A stretch of 64,000 nt of DNA. It comes from Pseudomonas sp. ISL-84. GTDB taxonomy: Bacteria > Bacillota > Bacilli > Bacillales > Cytobacillaceae. Location of the stretch: contig JAGGRA010000050.1 of the NCBI GenBank assembly GCA_018613035.1, forward strand, positions 1-64,000. The letters run 5' to 3'. The notes beneath the pieces were generated by a model that was given only the letters and a program-made list of their open reading frames with translations, was not told the origin of the DNA and did not search any database. A program made the position numbers and the translations under genes. This document shows, piece by piece, positions 52,210 through 62,300 of the stretch (positions are counted from its first letter, which is position 1; every line of letters begins with the position of its first letter).

Positions 52210-54564
52210 ATGTTAACTTACCTCAAGAAGGCTTTCGGCGATATGAATGAGCGCCGGTTAAAGAGCTACTTTAAAACAGTTGAAAAAATCAATCAAATAG
52301 AAGATCAGTTCAGCAGCTTATCGGATGAACAGTTAAAGGAAAAAACTTCAGAATATAAGGAAAAGCTGCAGAATGGAAGCCAGATAGAGGATATTAAAAT
52401 TGAGGCATTCGCCACCGTCAGAGAAGCAGCCAAACGTGTTTTGGGCATGCGCCATTTTGACGTCCAGCTTGCCGGAGGCCTTGTCCTGGCAGATGGAAAT
52501 ATTGCTGAAATGGCAACTGGAGAAGGAAAAACGCTTGTCGCTTCCCTTCCAAGCTATCTAAAAGCTCTCGAAGGTAAAGGCGTCCATGTCATAACCGTCA
52601 ATGACTACCTTGCAAAGCGGGACAGAGAAATTATTGGGCAAGTCCATGAATTCCTCGGCCTGTCTGTCGGATTAAACCTTCCATTAATGAACCCTTTAGA
52701 AAAGAAGAACGCTTATAAAGCAGATATTACATATGGCGTAGGTACAGAGTTTGGTTTTGACTACCTCCGGGACAATATGGTCGGCAGCCCGGAAGAAAGA
52801 GTTCAGCGGCCATATCACTTTGCAATTATTGATGAAGTGGATAGTGTTTTAATCGACGAGGCAAAGACCCCTCTGATTATCGCCGGAAAAATGAAATCCG
52901 GACCAGAACTTCGTTATATCGCTGCAAAACTGGCCATCCGCTTCGAACAGGATATCGACTACATATTAGATGAAGAAACAAAAGCAACGAGTTTAACTGA
53001 CGAAGGAATTGAAAAAGTCGAAATGGCTTTCGGCGTGGATAATTTATATGACTTGGAGCATCAGACTCTTTATCACTACGTCATTCAAGCTGTCAGAGCT
53101 TATGTCCTGTTCAAGAAAGACGTCGACTATATCATAAAGGACGGCAAAATTATGCTGGTCGACATGTTCACCGGCCGCATCATGGAGGGCAGAACATTAA
53201 GCGACGGCCTGCACCAGGCAATCGAAGCCAAAGAAGGTTTGCAAATAACTGAAGAAAACAAAACACAGGCGTCGATTACAATCCAGAACTACTTTAGAAT
53301 GTACCCTTTCCTATCCGGCATGACCGGCACTGCTAAAACATCCGAAAAGGAATTTGAGCAGGTCTATGGCATGCAAGTAGTCCAAGTGCCAACGAACCGT
53401 CCTAAAATAAGAATGGACTCTCTTGACCGGGTTTATAAAACCATTGAAGAGAAATATGATGCAGTAACAAAAGAGGTACAGGAACGGCACAGCAAGGACC
53501 AGCCTGTTTTAATCGGAACTACCTCCATCCTTCAATCAGAAGAAGTCGCTAAATACCTGAAACAGGCCGGATTAAAATTTGAATTGCTTAATGCCAAAAG
53601 CGTTGAACAGGAAGTACGATTAATTTCCATCGCCGGTCAAAAAGGGCAAATTACGATTGCCACCAATATGGCTGGGCGCGGAACGGATATTCTTCTAGGG
53701 GAAGGTGTCCATGCTTTAGGAGGCTTGCACGTAATTGGAACAGAACGCCATGAAAGCCGGAGAATTGATGACCAGCTTAAAGGACGTTCAGGCCGCCAGG
53801 GTGATCCTGGATCAACACAATTTTTCATCTCGCTTGAAGATGATATGTTTAGAAGATTTGCCAAAGAAGAGCTGGAAAAGTTAAATAAAAGCCTTTCAGT
53901 CTCAGAAGATGGCTTGGTTAAGAATAAAAATATCCACGAGTTTGTTGACCGTGTTCAGAGGATTGTGGAAGGCGCCAATTATAGCATGAGGGAGTATAAC
54001 CTGAAGCTTGATGATGTCATCAACGAGCAAAGAAATATCATTTATACATTGCGCAATAGAATCATCGAAAATAGAGACCTGGATAAGCTGTTAATTTCCA
54101 CAGTTGAAAGTGCCGTTCAAGCAGAGATTAAGCTAGCTTGCCAGGAAGGCGTTTTACCTGAAGACTGGGCGATTGACCAATTAGCACAAAGTATGGATGA
54201 GATCCTGGTAAATCAGGAATACCGTTTCCCTGACCCGATCTTGGATATTGAAGAGGTCCAACAGCCATTAAAACAGGCAGTCGACAGCTATACAGCGTAT
54301 ATACTTGAACAATCTCAAATAAATGAACCGGAGTTTACAGCAGCCATCAAGCATATTATGACATCAATCCTTGATTACAATTGGATTCAGCATATAGAAG
54401 CAATGACACGTTTAAAAGAAGGAATCGGCTTGCGCTCTTATCAGCAGGAAGATCCTATGAGACTTTACCAGAATGATGGACTTGAGCTCTTTACCCTCAC
54501 TTATGAGAAAATCGAGAAGGAAATGGCAAGAGGCGCTGCAAACTTTTTAAGAAATCGGCATTAA
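52210..54564 (+). CDS. secA2: accessory Sec translocase SecA2
   Basis: A 784-aa SecA-type ATPase: NBD1 with Walker A MATGEGKTLVASLP near 98, preprotein cross-linking domain at about 225-360, VDEVDSVLIDEAKTPLI-type motif (IIDEVDSVLIDEAKTP), NBD2 with NMAGRGTDILL and GRSGRQGDPGSTQFF. It lacks the C-terminal zinc tail CxCxSGK of housekeeping SecA and is shorter (SecA about 840). With the SLAP gene 14 bases on, it forms the pair that in B. anthracis exports S-layer proteins. Confidence 0.92.
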   Translation: MLTYLKKAFGDMNERRLKSYFKTVEKINQIEDQFSSLSDEQLKEKTSEYKEKLQNGSQIEDIKIEAFATVREAAKRVLGMRHFDVQLAGGLVLADGNIAEMATGEGKTLVASLPSYLKALEGKGVHVITVNDYLAKRDREIIGQVHEFLGLSVGLNLPLMNPLEKKNAYKADITYGVGTEFGFDYLRDNMVGSPEERVQRPYHFAIIDEVDSVLIDEAKTPLIIAGKMKSGPELRYIAAKLAIRFEQDIDYILDEETKATSLTDEGIEKVEMAFGVDNLYDLEHQTLYHYVIQAVRAYVLFKKDVDYIIKDGKIMLVDMFTGRIMEGRTLSDGLHQAIEAKEGLQITEENKTQASITIQNYFRMYPFLSGMTGTAKTSEKEFEQVYGMQVVQVPTNRPKIRMDSLDRVYKTIEEKYDAVTKEVQERHSKDQPVLIGTTSILQSEEVAKYLKQAGLKFELLNAKSVEQEVRLISIAGQKGQITIATNMAGRGTDILLGEGVHALGGLHVIGTERHESRRIDDQLKGRSGRQGDPGSTQFFISLEDDMFRRFAKEELEKLNKSLSVSEDGLVKNKNIHEFVDRVQRIVEGANYSMREYNLKLDDVINEQRNIIYTLRNRIIENRDLDKLLISTVESAVQAEIKLACQEGVLPEDWAIDQLAQSMDEILVNQEYRFPDPILDIEEVQQPLKQAVDSYTAYILEQSQINEPEFTAAIKHIMTSILDYNWIQHIEAMTRLKEGIGLRSYQQEDPMRLYQNDGLELFTLTYEKIEKEMARGAANFLRNRH

Positions 54565-54578
54565 GGGAGTTTTATTTC

Positions 54579-55466
54579 ATGCTTTCAATTTTTCGGAAAA
54601 AAAATAAAGAGATCAAAAAGAGCGGGAAAGATAATACGATTGAAGCGAAAGAATTAATGGATGTAAAGGAGTCTGCAGATGTTAAAGAAGTGAAAACAGC
54701 ACTTTTTATACATCCAGGCTGGACCCTGCCTGCTGAGCAGCAGTATGTATTCCGCTTCCTGCATAATGAGCTGATGCCATTGCAGCCCAATCAGATTTCA
54801 ATAGCTGGAGTGGATTTGGCCAATACACCAAACGGCATTGAAGTGACGGCATTTGTACGGAACAGCTTACAGAAAAAGGTGTCATTTGGCGAAACAACCC
54901 TGCTCCTTTTAGATGAGGAACAAAGCCTTATCGCAAGACAGTCCTTTGACTTAAGCGAGCTGGGCGAAATCCCTGCAGAAAGCAGCATGCCATGGGTGTT
55001 CCGCTTCCCTGCAAACACAATAAAGCAGGAAATCATTAAGGATAGCAACTGGACATTGGCTTTTGAGCTTGCAAAGCCTCATACTCTTGATCTTCACGAA
55101 AGCTGGGAGAAAGCTCTTTCAGCAGAAGAAAAAGAAGGGTTAAGAAAATTGGTCGCTTCTGCGGGCAAGCCTAAGGATGGAGAAGTCAATTTCATGGGGA
55201 TTAAGATTAACCATAACCCTGGTGAAAATCTTTCTGTTACACTAATGATCCGAAACGGTACCAAACAGGATATTCATCTCCATCAAATACCTCTTGCTGC
55301 CAAAGATTCCTCCAACGAGGTTTTTGCTCAAGGAGTATTTAAATTAGAAGACTTTACCGTAAAAGCAAATACTTCTAAACCTTGGACCTTTATCTTCCCT
55401 TCTTCTTTTATTAAAAAGAATGATATAGATTTAACAGCCTGGTCAATTGAAGTGATAAATAATTAA
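54579..55466 (+). CDS. accessory Sec system S-layer assembly protein (SlaP-like)
   Basis: A 295-aa protein with two SLAP repeats: about 45-160 (ALFIHPGWTLPAEQQYVFRF ... PWVFRFP) and about 170-295 (VNFMGIKINHNPGENLSVTLMIRNG ... KPWTFIFP). The N-terminus is basic, with no signal peptide. B. anthracis SlaP assists SecA2-dependent export of Sap and EA1. Coupled to secA2 by a 14-base gap. Confidence 0.85.
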   Translation: MLSIFRKKNKEIKKSGKDNTIEAKELMDVKESADVKEVKTALFIHPGWTLPAEQQYVFRFLHNELMPLQPNQISIAGVDLANTPNGIEVTAFVRNSLQKKVSFGETTLLLLDEEQSLIARQSFDLSELGEIPAESSMPWVFRFPANTIKQEIIKDSNWTLAFELAKPHTLDLHESWEKALSAEEKEGLRKLVASAGKPKDGEVNFMGIKINHNPGENLSVTLMIRNGTKQDIHLHQIPLAAKDSSNEVFAQGVFKLEDFTVKANTSKPWTFIFPSSFIKKNDIDLTAWSIEVINN

Positions 55467-55611
55467 CCACTCGGCAGCAGATGAATATCTGCTGTCTTTC
55501 TTTATTACAGCCCTATTTTTAAATTGCAAATTATTTAAAATATTCAGCTTACCTGTCTAATTTTGTATTATAATAGAAATGATTGACTATTAATCTTTTA
55601 GGAGGAGAAAA

Positions 55612-57696
55612 ATGGCTACGTTAAAAAGAAGTTTTCTAGTATTGTTTTCTGCAGTCTTAATCCTTGCTTCCCTGGCAGGACTCCAACCAGCTGCTGCAGC
55701 CGAAACAGGCACCAAAACAATCACGATTCTACATACAAATGACTCTCACGCTAAAGTAAAGCCAACTGATGGAGGATTGGGCTTTGCCAAGCTGGCTACC
55801 CTAATCAAAGAACTTGAGCAGGAAAACGCTAATACGCTTCTGCTCGACGCAGGTGATACACTTCATGGAACTCCCTTTGCAACAGTTGAAAAAGGTGAAA
55901 GTATTACACAAATTTTAAATAAATTAGGCTATGATGCAATGGCGGCAGGAAACCACGATTTCAACTATGGTTATCAGCAATTATTGGCATTGCAAAAACT
56001 GATGGACTTCCCTGTTCTAAGTGCCAACGTCCGAAATAAGACGGATGATTCCCTTCTATTACAGCCATATAAGGTTGAAGAAGTAGATGGCATCAAGATT
56101 GGTATCTTCGGACTTTCCACTCCAGAAACGCATTACAAGACCAATCCGAAAAATGTTGAAGGGTTAGAATTCACGGATCCTGTTGAAGAAGCCAAGGCTA
56201 TGGTTAAAGTGCTGAAGGAAACAGAAAAAGTGGATATGGTTGTAGCATTAACCCACCTCGGAATTGACGAATCCAGCACTGACACATCCATCCGTGTAGC
56301 AGAAGGTGCACCAGGCATTGACTTGATCGTCGATGGCCACAGCCATTCTACCCTTGTTGAAGGACAAGCTGCTGGTGAAAGCACCCTTATAGTTAGTGCC
56401 GGTGAGCATACGAAAAATCTGGGTGTTGTTAAATTAACCTTTGATGGAAACAAGCTTGTCGGCAAAGAAGCACGTTTGATTACGAAAGAAGATGCTGCTG
56501 AAACACTGGAAGATGCAGATGTAAAAGCATTAATTGACGAAGTAAGCGAAGCCCAGGACGTAATTTTGTCTGAAAAAATCGGTACCACTAAAACACTTTT
56601 AGATGGTGTACGCGAACATGTTCGTGCAGGCGAAACAAATTTGGGTAACCTTTTGACCGATGCCATGCACAAAGCTTCAAATGCAGACGCTGCCATTACA
56701 AATGGCGGAGGAATACGTGCGTCTATTGAAGCAGGCGATATTACAAAAAAGAATGTAATTGATGTTCTGCCATTCGGTAATTTCCTTGTGACAAAGAAAT
56801 TCACGGGTGCAGAAATTAAGGCTGCACTTGAACATGGTACCAGCGACTATCCTAATGTTAAGGGTGCATTTCCCCATGTTTCAGGTATGAGCTTTGAAAT
56901 TGATCTAAATGCTGAAAAGGGCCAAAGAGTTAAGGATCTAATGATCGCCGGAAAGCCAGTTGACCTTACAAAGGATTATGTTGTAGCAACAAACGACTTT
57001 ATGGCTGTCGGCGGCGATGATTACACAATGTTTGAAAAAGGGCCGCTTGTGAATGAATATGGTGCCTTGGATGAGGTCTTAATCGACTATATTAAAGCAA
57101 ATAGCCCAATCGATGCTAATAAGGAAGGCCGCATCGTCACTTATCTTCCATTTAAAGATGTACCGGCCTATTCATGGTCCCGCCAATATATTGCAGACCT
57201 TTACGATCAGAATCTAGTAAAAGGCACATCTGAAACGACATTTGCTCCAAAAGCTGAATTAACACGCTCTCAATTTGCTTCTCTATTAGTGAGGGCTCTA
57301 GATTTAAAAGCATCCACAGACGCTCCATTTACAGATATCGCTCATCTTCCTGATGAAACAAAACAGGAAATTTCGGCTGCCCATGAATTTGGATTAGTCA
57401 AAGGTGTAACGGAAACAACATTTAACCCTAAGCATCCTATTACACGTGCAGATATGACGATTATGCTTGAGCGTGCTTATGAGCTGCAAACTGAAACAGC
57501 TTATGAACCAAAGGCAAAAGCACCATTTACTGATATCACGAAGCTGACTGTGGAAGCTCAGGAAGCAATTGCTGCTGCATATGAGCTTGGATATGTTGAA
57601 GGCTATGGCAAAGGTCTCTTCCTGCCGAAAGGCCATGCGACACGCCAGGAAGCGGCAAAAGTAATATCTGTGTTTTTAGATTCCATTGAAGAGTAA
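55612..57696 (+). CDS. secreted 5'-nucleotidase/phosphoesterase with three SLH domains
   Basis: A 694-aa exoprotein. Signal peptide 1-30 (AAAA). The metallophosphatase domain (35-260) has ILHTNDSHAKVKP, LDAGDTLHGTPF, GNHDFNYG and DGHSHS; the 5'-nucleotidase C-terminal domain (310-480) has ITNGGGIRASIEAGDITKKNV and DVLPFGNFL. Three SLH domains (about 505-560, 565-625, 630-690) anchor it to the wall. It releases phosphate and nucleosides outside the cell. Next to secA2-slaP, it is a candidate client. AGGAGGAG precedes the ATG. Confidence 0.93.
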   Translation: MATLKRSFLVLFSAVLILASLAGLQPAAAAETGTKTITILHTNDSHAKVKPTDGGLGFAKLATLIKELEQENANTLLLDAGDTLHGTPFATVEKGESITQILNKLGYDAMAAGNHDFNYGYQQLLALQKLMDFPVLSANVRNKTDDSLLLQPYKVEEVDGIKIGIFGLSTPETHYKTNPKNVEGLEFTDPVEEAKAMVKVLKETEKVDMVVALTHLGIDESSTDTSIRVAEGAPGIDLIVDGHSHSTLVEGQAAGESTLIVSAGEHTKNLGVVKLTFDGNKLVGKEARLITKEDAAETLEDADVKALIDEVSEAQDVILSEKIGTTKTLLDGVREHVRAGETNLGNLLTDAMHKASNADAAITNGGGIRASIEAGDITKKNVIDVLPFGNFLVTKKFTGAEIKAALEHGTSDYPNVKGAFPHVSGMSFEIDLNAEKGQRVKDLMIAGKPVDLTKDYVVATNDFMAVGGDDYTMFEKGPLVNEYGALDEVLIDYIKANSPIDANKEGRIVTYLPFKDVPAYSWSRQYIADLYDQNLVKGTSETTFAPKAELTRSQFASLLVRALDLKASTDAPFTDIAHLPDETKQEISAAHEFGLVKGVTETTFNPKHPITRADMTIMLERAYELQTETAYEPKAKAPFTDITKLTVEAQEAIAAAYELGYVEGYGKGLFLPKGHATRQEAAKVISVFLDSIEE

Positions 57697-57706
57697 ATAA
57701 GAGTAG

Positions 57707-57742
57707 CATCCAATCCTGGACGTTGGGATTGGATGTTTTTTT
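57707..57742 (+). terminator. 5'-nucleotidase terminator
   Basis: CATCCAATC and GATTGGATG form a hairpin with an 11-base loop followed by TTTTTTT. Confidence 0.85.
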
Positions 57743-57904
57743 ATTTGCTTGACATACAACTGCTCGAAATTTCCCGAGAAATGAAGTCAAATATTGTAGA
57801 AATTTTTGTTGTTTCATTTACAAAAAATGGCGGTATACAAATAGTAATTAGTAGAATTACAAGTTTTGTAAATAGATAAATAATAATAGAAGGAGTTGTT
57901 ATTC

Positions 57905-58006
57905 ATGAAAATTAAAGCTGGAAGCTGGAGAATGCTTACCAAAAAAGATAAATTATTTATTTTAGAGCTTGTTAGTTACCGCTCTAAAAACAAACGTACT
58001 TCTTAA
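57905..58006 (+). CDS. small basic protein, 33 aa
   Basis: AGAAGGAG seven bases before ATG opens a 33-codon gene. The product has many lysines and arginines (GSWRMLTKKDKLFILELVSY, then RSKNKRTS) and one short hydrophobic stretch. It stands alone in the 490-base gap between the nucleotidase and the second LCP gene. No family recognised. Confidence 0.5.
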   Translation: MKIKAGSWRMLTKKDKLFILELVSYRSKNKRTS

Positions 58007-58189
58007 CCGTCCTCATTTCTATCAACCCCACCCCTCTTTCACCGAAGACTCATATTCCGAAATATAACAGGCATGATTGCCTGTTTTTTATTTGCAGAAT
58101 TACATTTTTTCACAATCCCCCATCTATTCAATTCTCTTTAAATTTGATAATCTATTAGTTAGGTTTATTAATCCATCGGAGGTAAAGAA

Positions 58190-59119
58190 ATGAGAGCCGA
58201 AAAAAAAGGCAAGAAAAAAAGAGTATGGCTTAGAGTTATAGGGATGATTCTACTCCTGGCTGTGGCAGCAGCTGGAGTTTACGGTTACACCGTTTATAAA
58301 TCTCTAACGGATGCAGTAGAAACGATGCACCAGCCGATTAAACGAGAGAAGTCCGAAAAGAGACCGGAACAGATTACTTTAGAAAAAAGAGATCCCTTTT
58401 CTGTCCTTATGCTCGGTGTGGACGAGCGGGAAGGTGACAAAGGACGTTCAGACACAATGATTGTTTTAACGGTTAACCCTGAAAAGAATTCGGTTAAAAT
58501 GCTAAGTATACCTAGAGATACACGAACACAAATAGTTGGAAAAGGCATCGATGATAAAATTAACCACGCCTATGCTTTTGGCGGAGTAGAGATGTCTATG
58601 GCCACCGTCGAGAATTTCCTCGATATTCCAATTGATTATTATATGCAAATCAATATGGAAGGCTTCAAAGACATTGTAGACGCGGTCGGGGGTGTTACAG
58701 TAAATAATGACTTGGACTTCACTTCTGATGGTGTTCATTTTCCGAAGGAGCAGTTAACCTTAGATGGTGAAAAGGCATTAAAATACACAAGAATGAGATA
58801 TGAGGATCCAAGAGGGGACTTCGGCAGGCAGCTAAGGCAGCGCCAAATTATCCAGGGAGTCATTAATAAAGGGGCAAGCTTCTCTTCATTGACTAGATTT
58901 GATGACATCTTTGAAGCCCTTGGAAAAAATATCAAAACGAATATGGCTTTTAACGAAATGGTTGATATTCAAAAGAATTACAAAGAAGCTGGAAAAAATA
59001 TTGAGCAACTTGCCATCGAAGGCAGCGGCCAAACCATAAATAACATCTGGTATTTAATGGTCCCTGATGAAGAACAAAAGAGAATACAAGATGAGTTAAA
59101 AAGCCATCTGGCATTATAA
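58190..59119 (+). CDS. LytR-CpsA-Psr family wall polymer transferase (second)
   Basis: A 309-aa membrane-anchored LCP protein with a basic start, a membrane helix at about 12-32, GRSDTMIVLTVNPEKNSVKMLSIPRDTRTQI, KINHAYAFGG and YTRMRYEDPRGDFGRQLRQRQII. Paralogue of the LCP gene at 41947. ATCGGAGGTAAAG precedes the ATG. Near tagO and SLH proteins, it may attach secondary wall polymer to peptidoglycan. Confidence 0.92.
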   Translation: MRAEKKGKKKRVWLRVIGMILLLAVAAAGVYGYTVYKSLTDAVETMHQPIKREKSEKRPEQITLEKRDPFSVLMLGVDEREGDKGRSDTMIVLTVNPEKNSVKMLSIPRDTRTQIVGKGIDDKINHAYAFGGVEMSMATVENFLDIPIDYYMQINMEGFKDIVDAVGGVTVNNDLDFTSDGVHFPKEQLTLDGEKALKYTRMRYEDPRGDFGRQLRQRQIIQGVINKGASFSSLTRFDDIFEALGKNIKTNMAFNEMVDIQKNYKEAGKNIEQLAIEGSGQTINNIWYLMVPDEEQKRIQDELKSHLAL

Positions 59120-59139
59120 ATCTCTGTTACTCTCAACTG

Positions 59140-59220
59140 GTGATCTCCCCAGCATCCCAAAGGGAGTACCATGGCCCCCGTGGAAAGTGAAGCACTTTCG
59201 AACGGAAATCAAACAGGCCC
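59140..59220. repeat. decayed remnant of palindromic repeat
   Basis: Pieces matching the 9075 family survive (CCCCGTGGAAAGTGAAGCACT, CGAACGGAAATCAAACAGG at the right end), but the palindrome is lost. Confidence 0.4.
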
Positions 59221-59244
59221 ATTTCACAGAATGACTAAAAAAGA

Positions 59245-59314
59245 CTATAGACAAACCCGATTTTCATCGGGTTTGTCTATAGCCTGAGAAGCAGTGCAAT
59301 CGCACTGCTTTTTT
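59245..59314. terminator. double terminator
   Basis: CTATAGACAAACCCGA and its perfect complement form a 16-bp hairpin (59245-59282). A second hairpin, GCAGTGC/GCACTGC, with seven T follows (59291-59314). They separate the convergent LCP and subtilase genes. Confidence 0.85.
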
Positions 59315-59319
59315 TCGTT

Positions 59320-62300
59320 TTACTTTATAGTGATTTTATAAGGATCTGTGCTGGCATTGCCCGCGGCATCCTCCACTTTTATATAATAGCTGCCTTTTTT
59401 CAGCTTTAACGGCAAGATTTCATTGTCACCTTTACCGTAGTAATCAGAGACAGCCACTTGGGTTCCTTTGGAATTATAAATGGTTACTTTTCCATCTAAA
59501 TCCCTTGGCATCTGCAAAGCAACCGTAACGCTTCTGTCTTTATCAAGGTTAAGCTTGTAGATATCCTGATCGCCTTTATTAGATGTGACATTCATATAGC
59601 CCGTTGCATAAAAGCCATTTCCGTTTCGTTTTAAAGAAAGCGGCTTAGACGGGATATTATTTTTCACCTTGGAAGCACTGTCTTCATCTGTCCTGTTCGC
59701 GCCATCAATCTTAAGGATATATGGAACTAATGATGAATTTGTTCCAAAGTAATCAAAGGTTAAGATAAAGTAGCCTGATTTCTTTTTGGTCTTAAAGCCG
59801 GTTCTTTCTTCCCCGCTGTAAAAGCTGTAATCTACCATCGTGATATTGCCTTCCTCTTCCGGTTCCAGCTTCCCATTTCCATTCGTATCCTCTATTAATA
59901 CCAGGACTGGGTCAATCTCAGCCCGATGCTGTGCTTTAACACCTTTGTATTTGTCAGACAATTCTCTTGGTGTGACTCTGACTCCAAACACCCCATCCTT
60001 GCCAGGCTTAAAATAATAGGTGTCCACATCTCCGGCTGTTGAATAATTGCCTGTCAGTCCTGTTGTCGAAACCTTTATGGCATTTTCTAAGGAATCATTT
60101 TTCTCATAAGGATCTGCAACATCTTTTACTTTTGTTTTTACTGTAAAGCGATAAGGTTCGAACGCTGGACGATACATTGGATCGGAAACACGGAAATAAT
60201 AAGTCTCTCCTGCCTGCAGCCCGAGTGTAAAGTTACCCTCTACTGATACTGTATCGTCCGTCCAGGACCAGGTGCTGTTGGAATAGACGTATGAAAAGTC
60301 CTTGTACTCTTCATTGTACTTTAACACTTCCATCGCTGCCGGCTTGTAGCGGCCGTAACTCATATTCACTTCAAAAATGGAACTGTGCTTCGGTGTGAAG
60401 GAAAACCAGTCCTCATCCCCGAAGGTTTGCAGATACCCTTCCTTTGATTCACTTTCTTCAAACGATACAGCAGCATCCTTTAGCGTATTGATATAATCTT
60501 CATAGGTTTGCATGTATGGATCGAACATCTTTTGCTCGATCGCTTCTTTCTTGGCAATATACTCTTCTAGATCTCCTTCAACAAGCTCTTCCTCAGGACT
60601 TCCCATTCCAAGGTCCATCGGGATGCCATCTTCATCAGCAGGAAGTGATCTCGCATCAATCGTTAATTGGTATGGCTTGAAGGAAGAATAGCTTTTTTCA
60701 TAATCAATTTCAAAGTCCCCAAACATGAGCATGAATTCATCAAAATATGGTTTATTTGTTACTTCAATCATATATTCCTGGCCGCCAATCGCGTTAAATG
60801 CCAGCTCCTCGCCTTTTCCTTCTCCTTTATAGGAGGCCTGATCCATCTCATGAATCATTTCTCCTTCTTCCATTTTTTCAATCATATGAAGTTTAATGGA
60901 AGGATTAATTCCCGGGACACCCGAAAGGCTGATTTTAACGGCTTTCATCCCATCCTCTTCCTGCCCTGGAACTTTAAAGCGGAAGAAATCTGAATCACCT
61001 GGGATTTCTTTCATTCCTTCATCAATAACAGCTTCTTCTGTTTGCTTGGAAGCGGCTTCTGCTTCAGGCTCTTCCATTTCTTCTTCCGGAAGATTTTCAC
61101 CTGACATTAATAGTTCGTCTGTATAGTAATTAACCAATCCGGATCGATACGGCAGGGATTCAACCTCGACAGGTGCTTCCATTGAATTGCCATCTTCCAG
61201 TAAATCTGCACTCTTATGAAGTGTTAGCTTATAGGTTGATTGTCCAGCTTCTCCATACTTTCCGAAGCTATCTTTAACAGCGACAACAAGCGTACCATTC
61301 TCTTCGGCTTTAAAGAGGGTTCCCTCACCGCTGCCCTCACGTGCTCCATTTATTTCTGCCTTTTCTAGCGGTTTTTTCTCTCCATCCTTGAAAAATAGCA
61401 GTTCTAATTTCAAATCAAAATTTTCTGTTCCGTCCAGGGAAATTTGTATATACTCACCCTCAGCTAATGATGTTTTATATAGATCCGTTTGGTTCAAATT
61501 CTGCAATTTGCCTGACACTGGAATAGCCTCAAATTCGCCAAGATCCTTAGCTTTGGCAAGGATATCCGCTTCTTTAACAGACGGGTCCGCAGGAATTTTT
61601 TTCGGATCAAATGACAGCAGCTTGACCGGATCGATCATTCCATAGCCATATTTTAAATCATAGCCTTTGGCTCCTAAATCTCTGGCTGTCTTCGTTAAAA
61701 TATAATTCACCTGATAAGGTGTAAGGTTTGGATATTTGGACATTAATAGGGACACTGCCCCTGCCACTACTGGAGATGCCATTGAAGTACCGCTCATTTC
61801 AACAAAGGAAGAACCCTTGTCCATATCAAAAACAGGTGCATATACCTTATGGCCAGGAGCTACTACATCTACAGATGGTCCATATGTAGAAAAGGATGCA
61901 AGCTGATTATGTTCGTCTGTTGCCCCGACACTAATCACTCCATCAAAGGAAGCAGGATAATTAAGGATATTCGCACCATCATTCCCTGCTGCTGCCACCA
62001 CAATAATACCGGCATCAATTGCCTTTTGGACAGCATCTTTAAGGATTGGAGAAGGATAATAGGTTCCAAGACTCATATTAATAATTTTCACCTTTTGGCG
62101 AACGGCCTCAAGAATTCCTTCAGCAATCGTATAATCAGTAACATACCAGGAACGGTTAAAAACATCGATTGAAACAATCTCGGAATTTGGGGCTACACCA
62201 TAACCGCCGATTCCATTTCCCTGTTCAGCACCGATAATTCCGGCTACATGTGTGCCATGGCTATCAGGTGCGCCTTTTTTCAATGGATTCATGGCATTTT

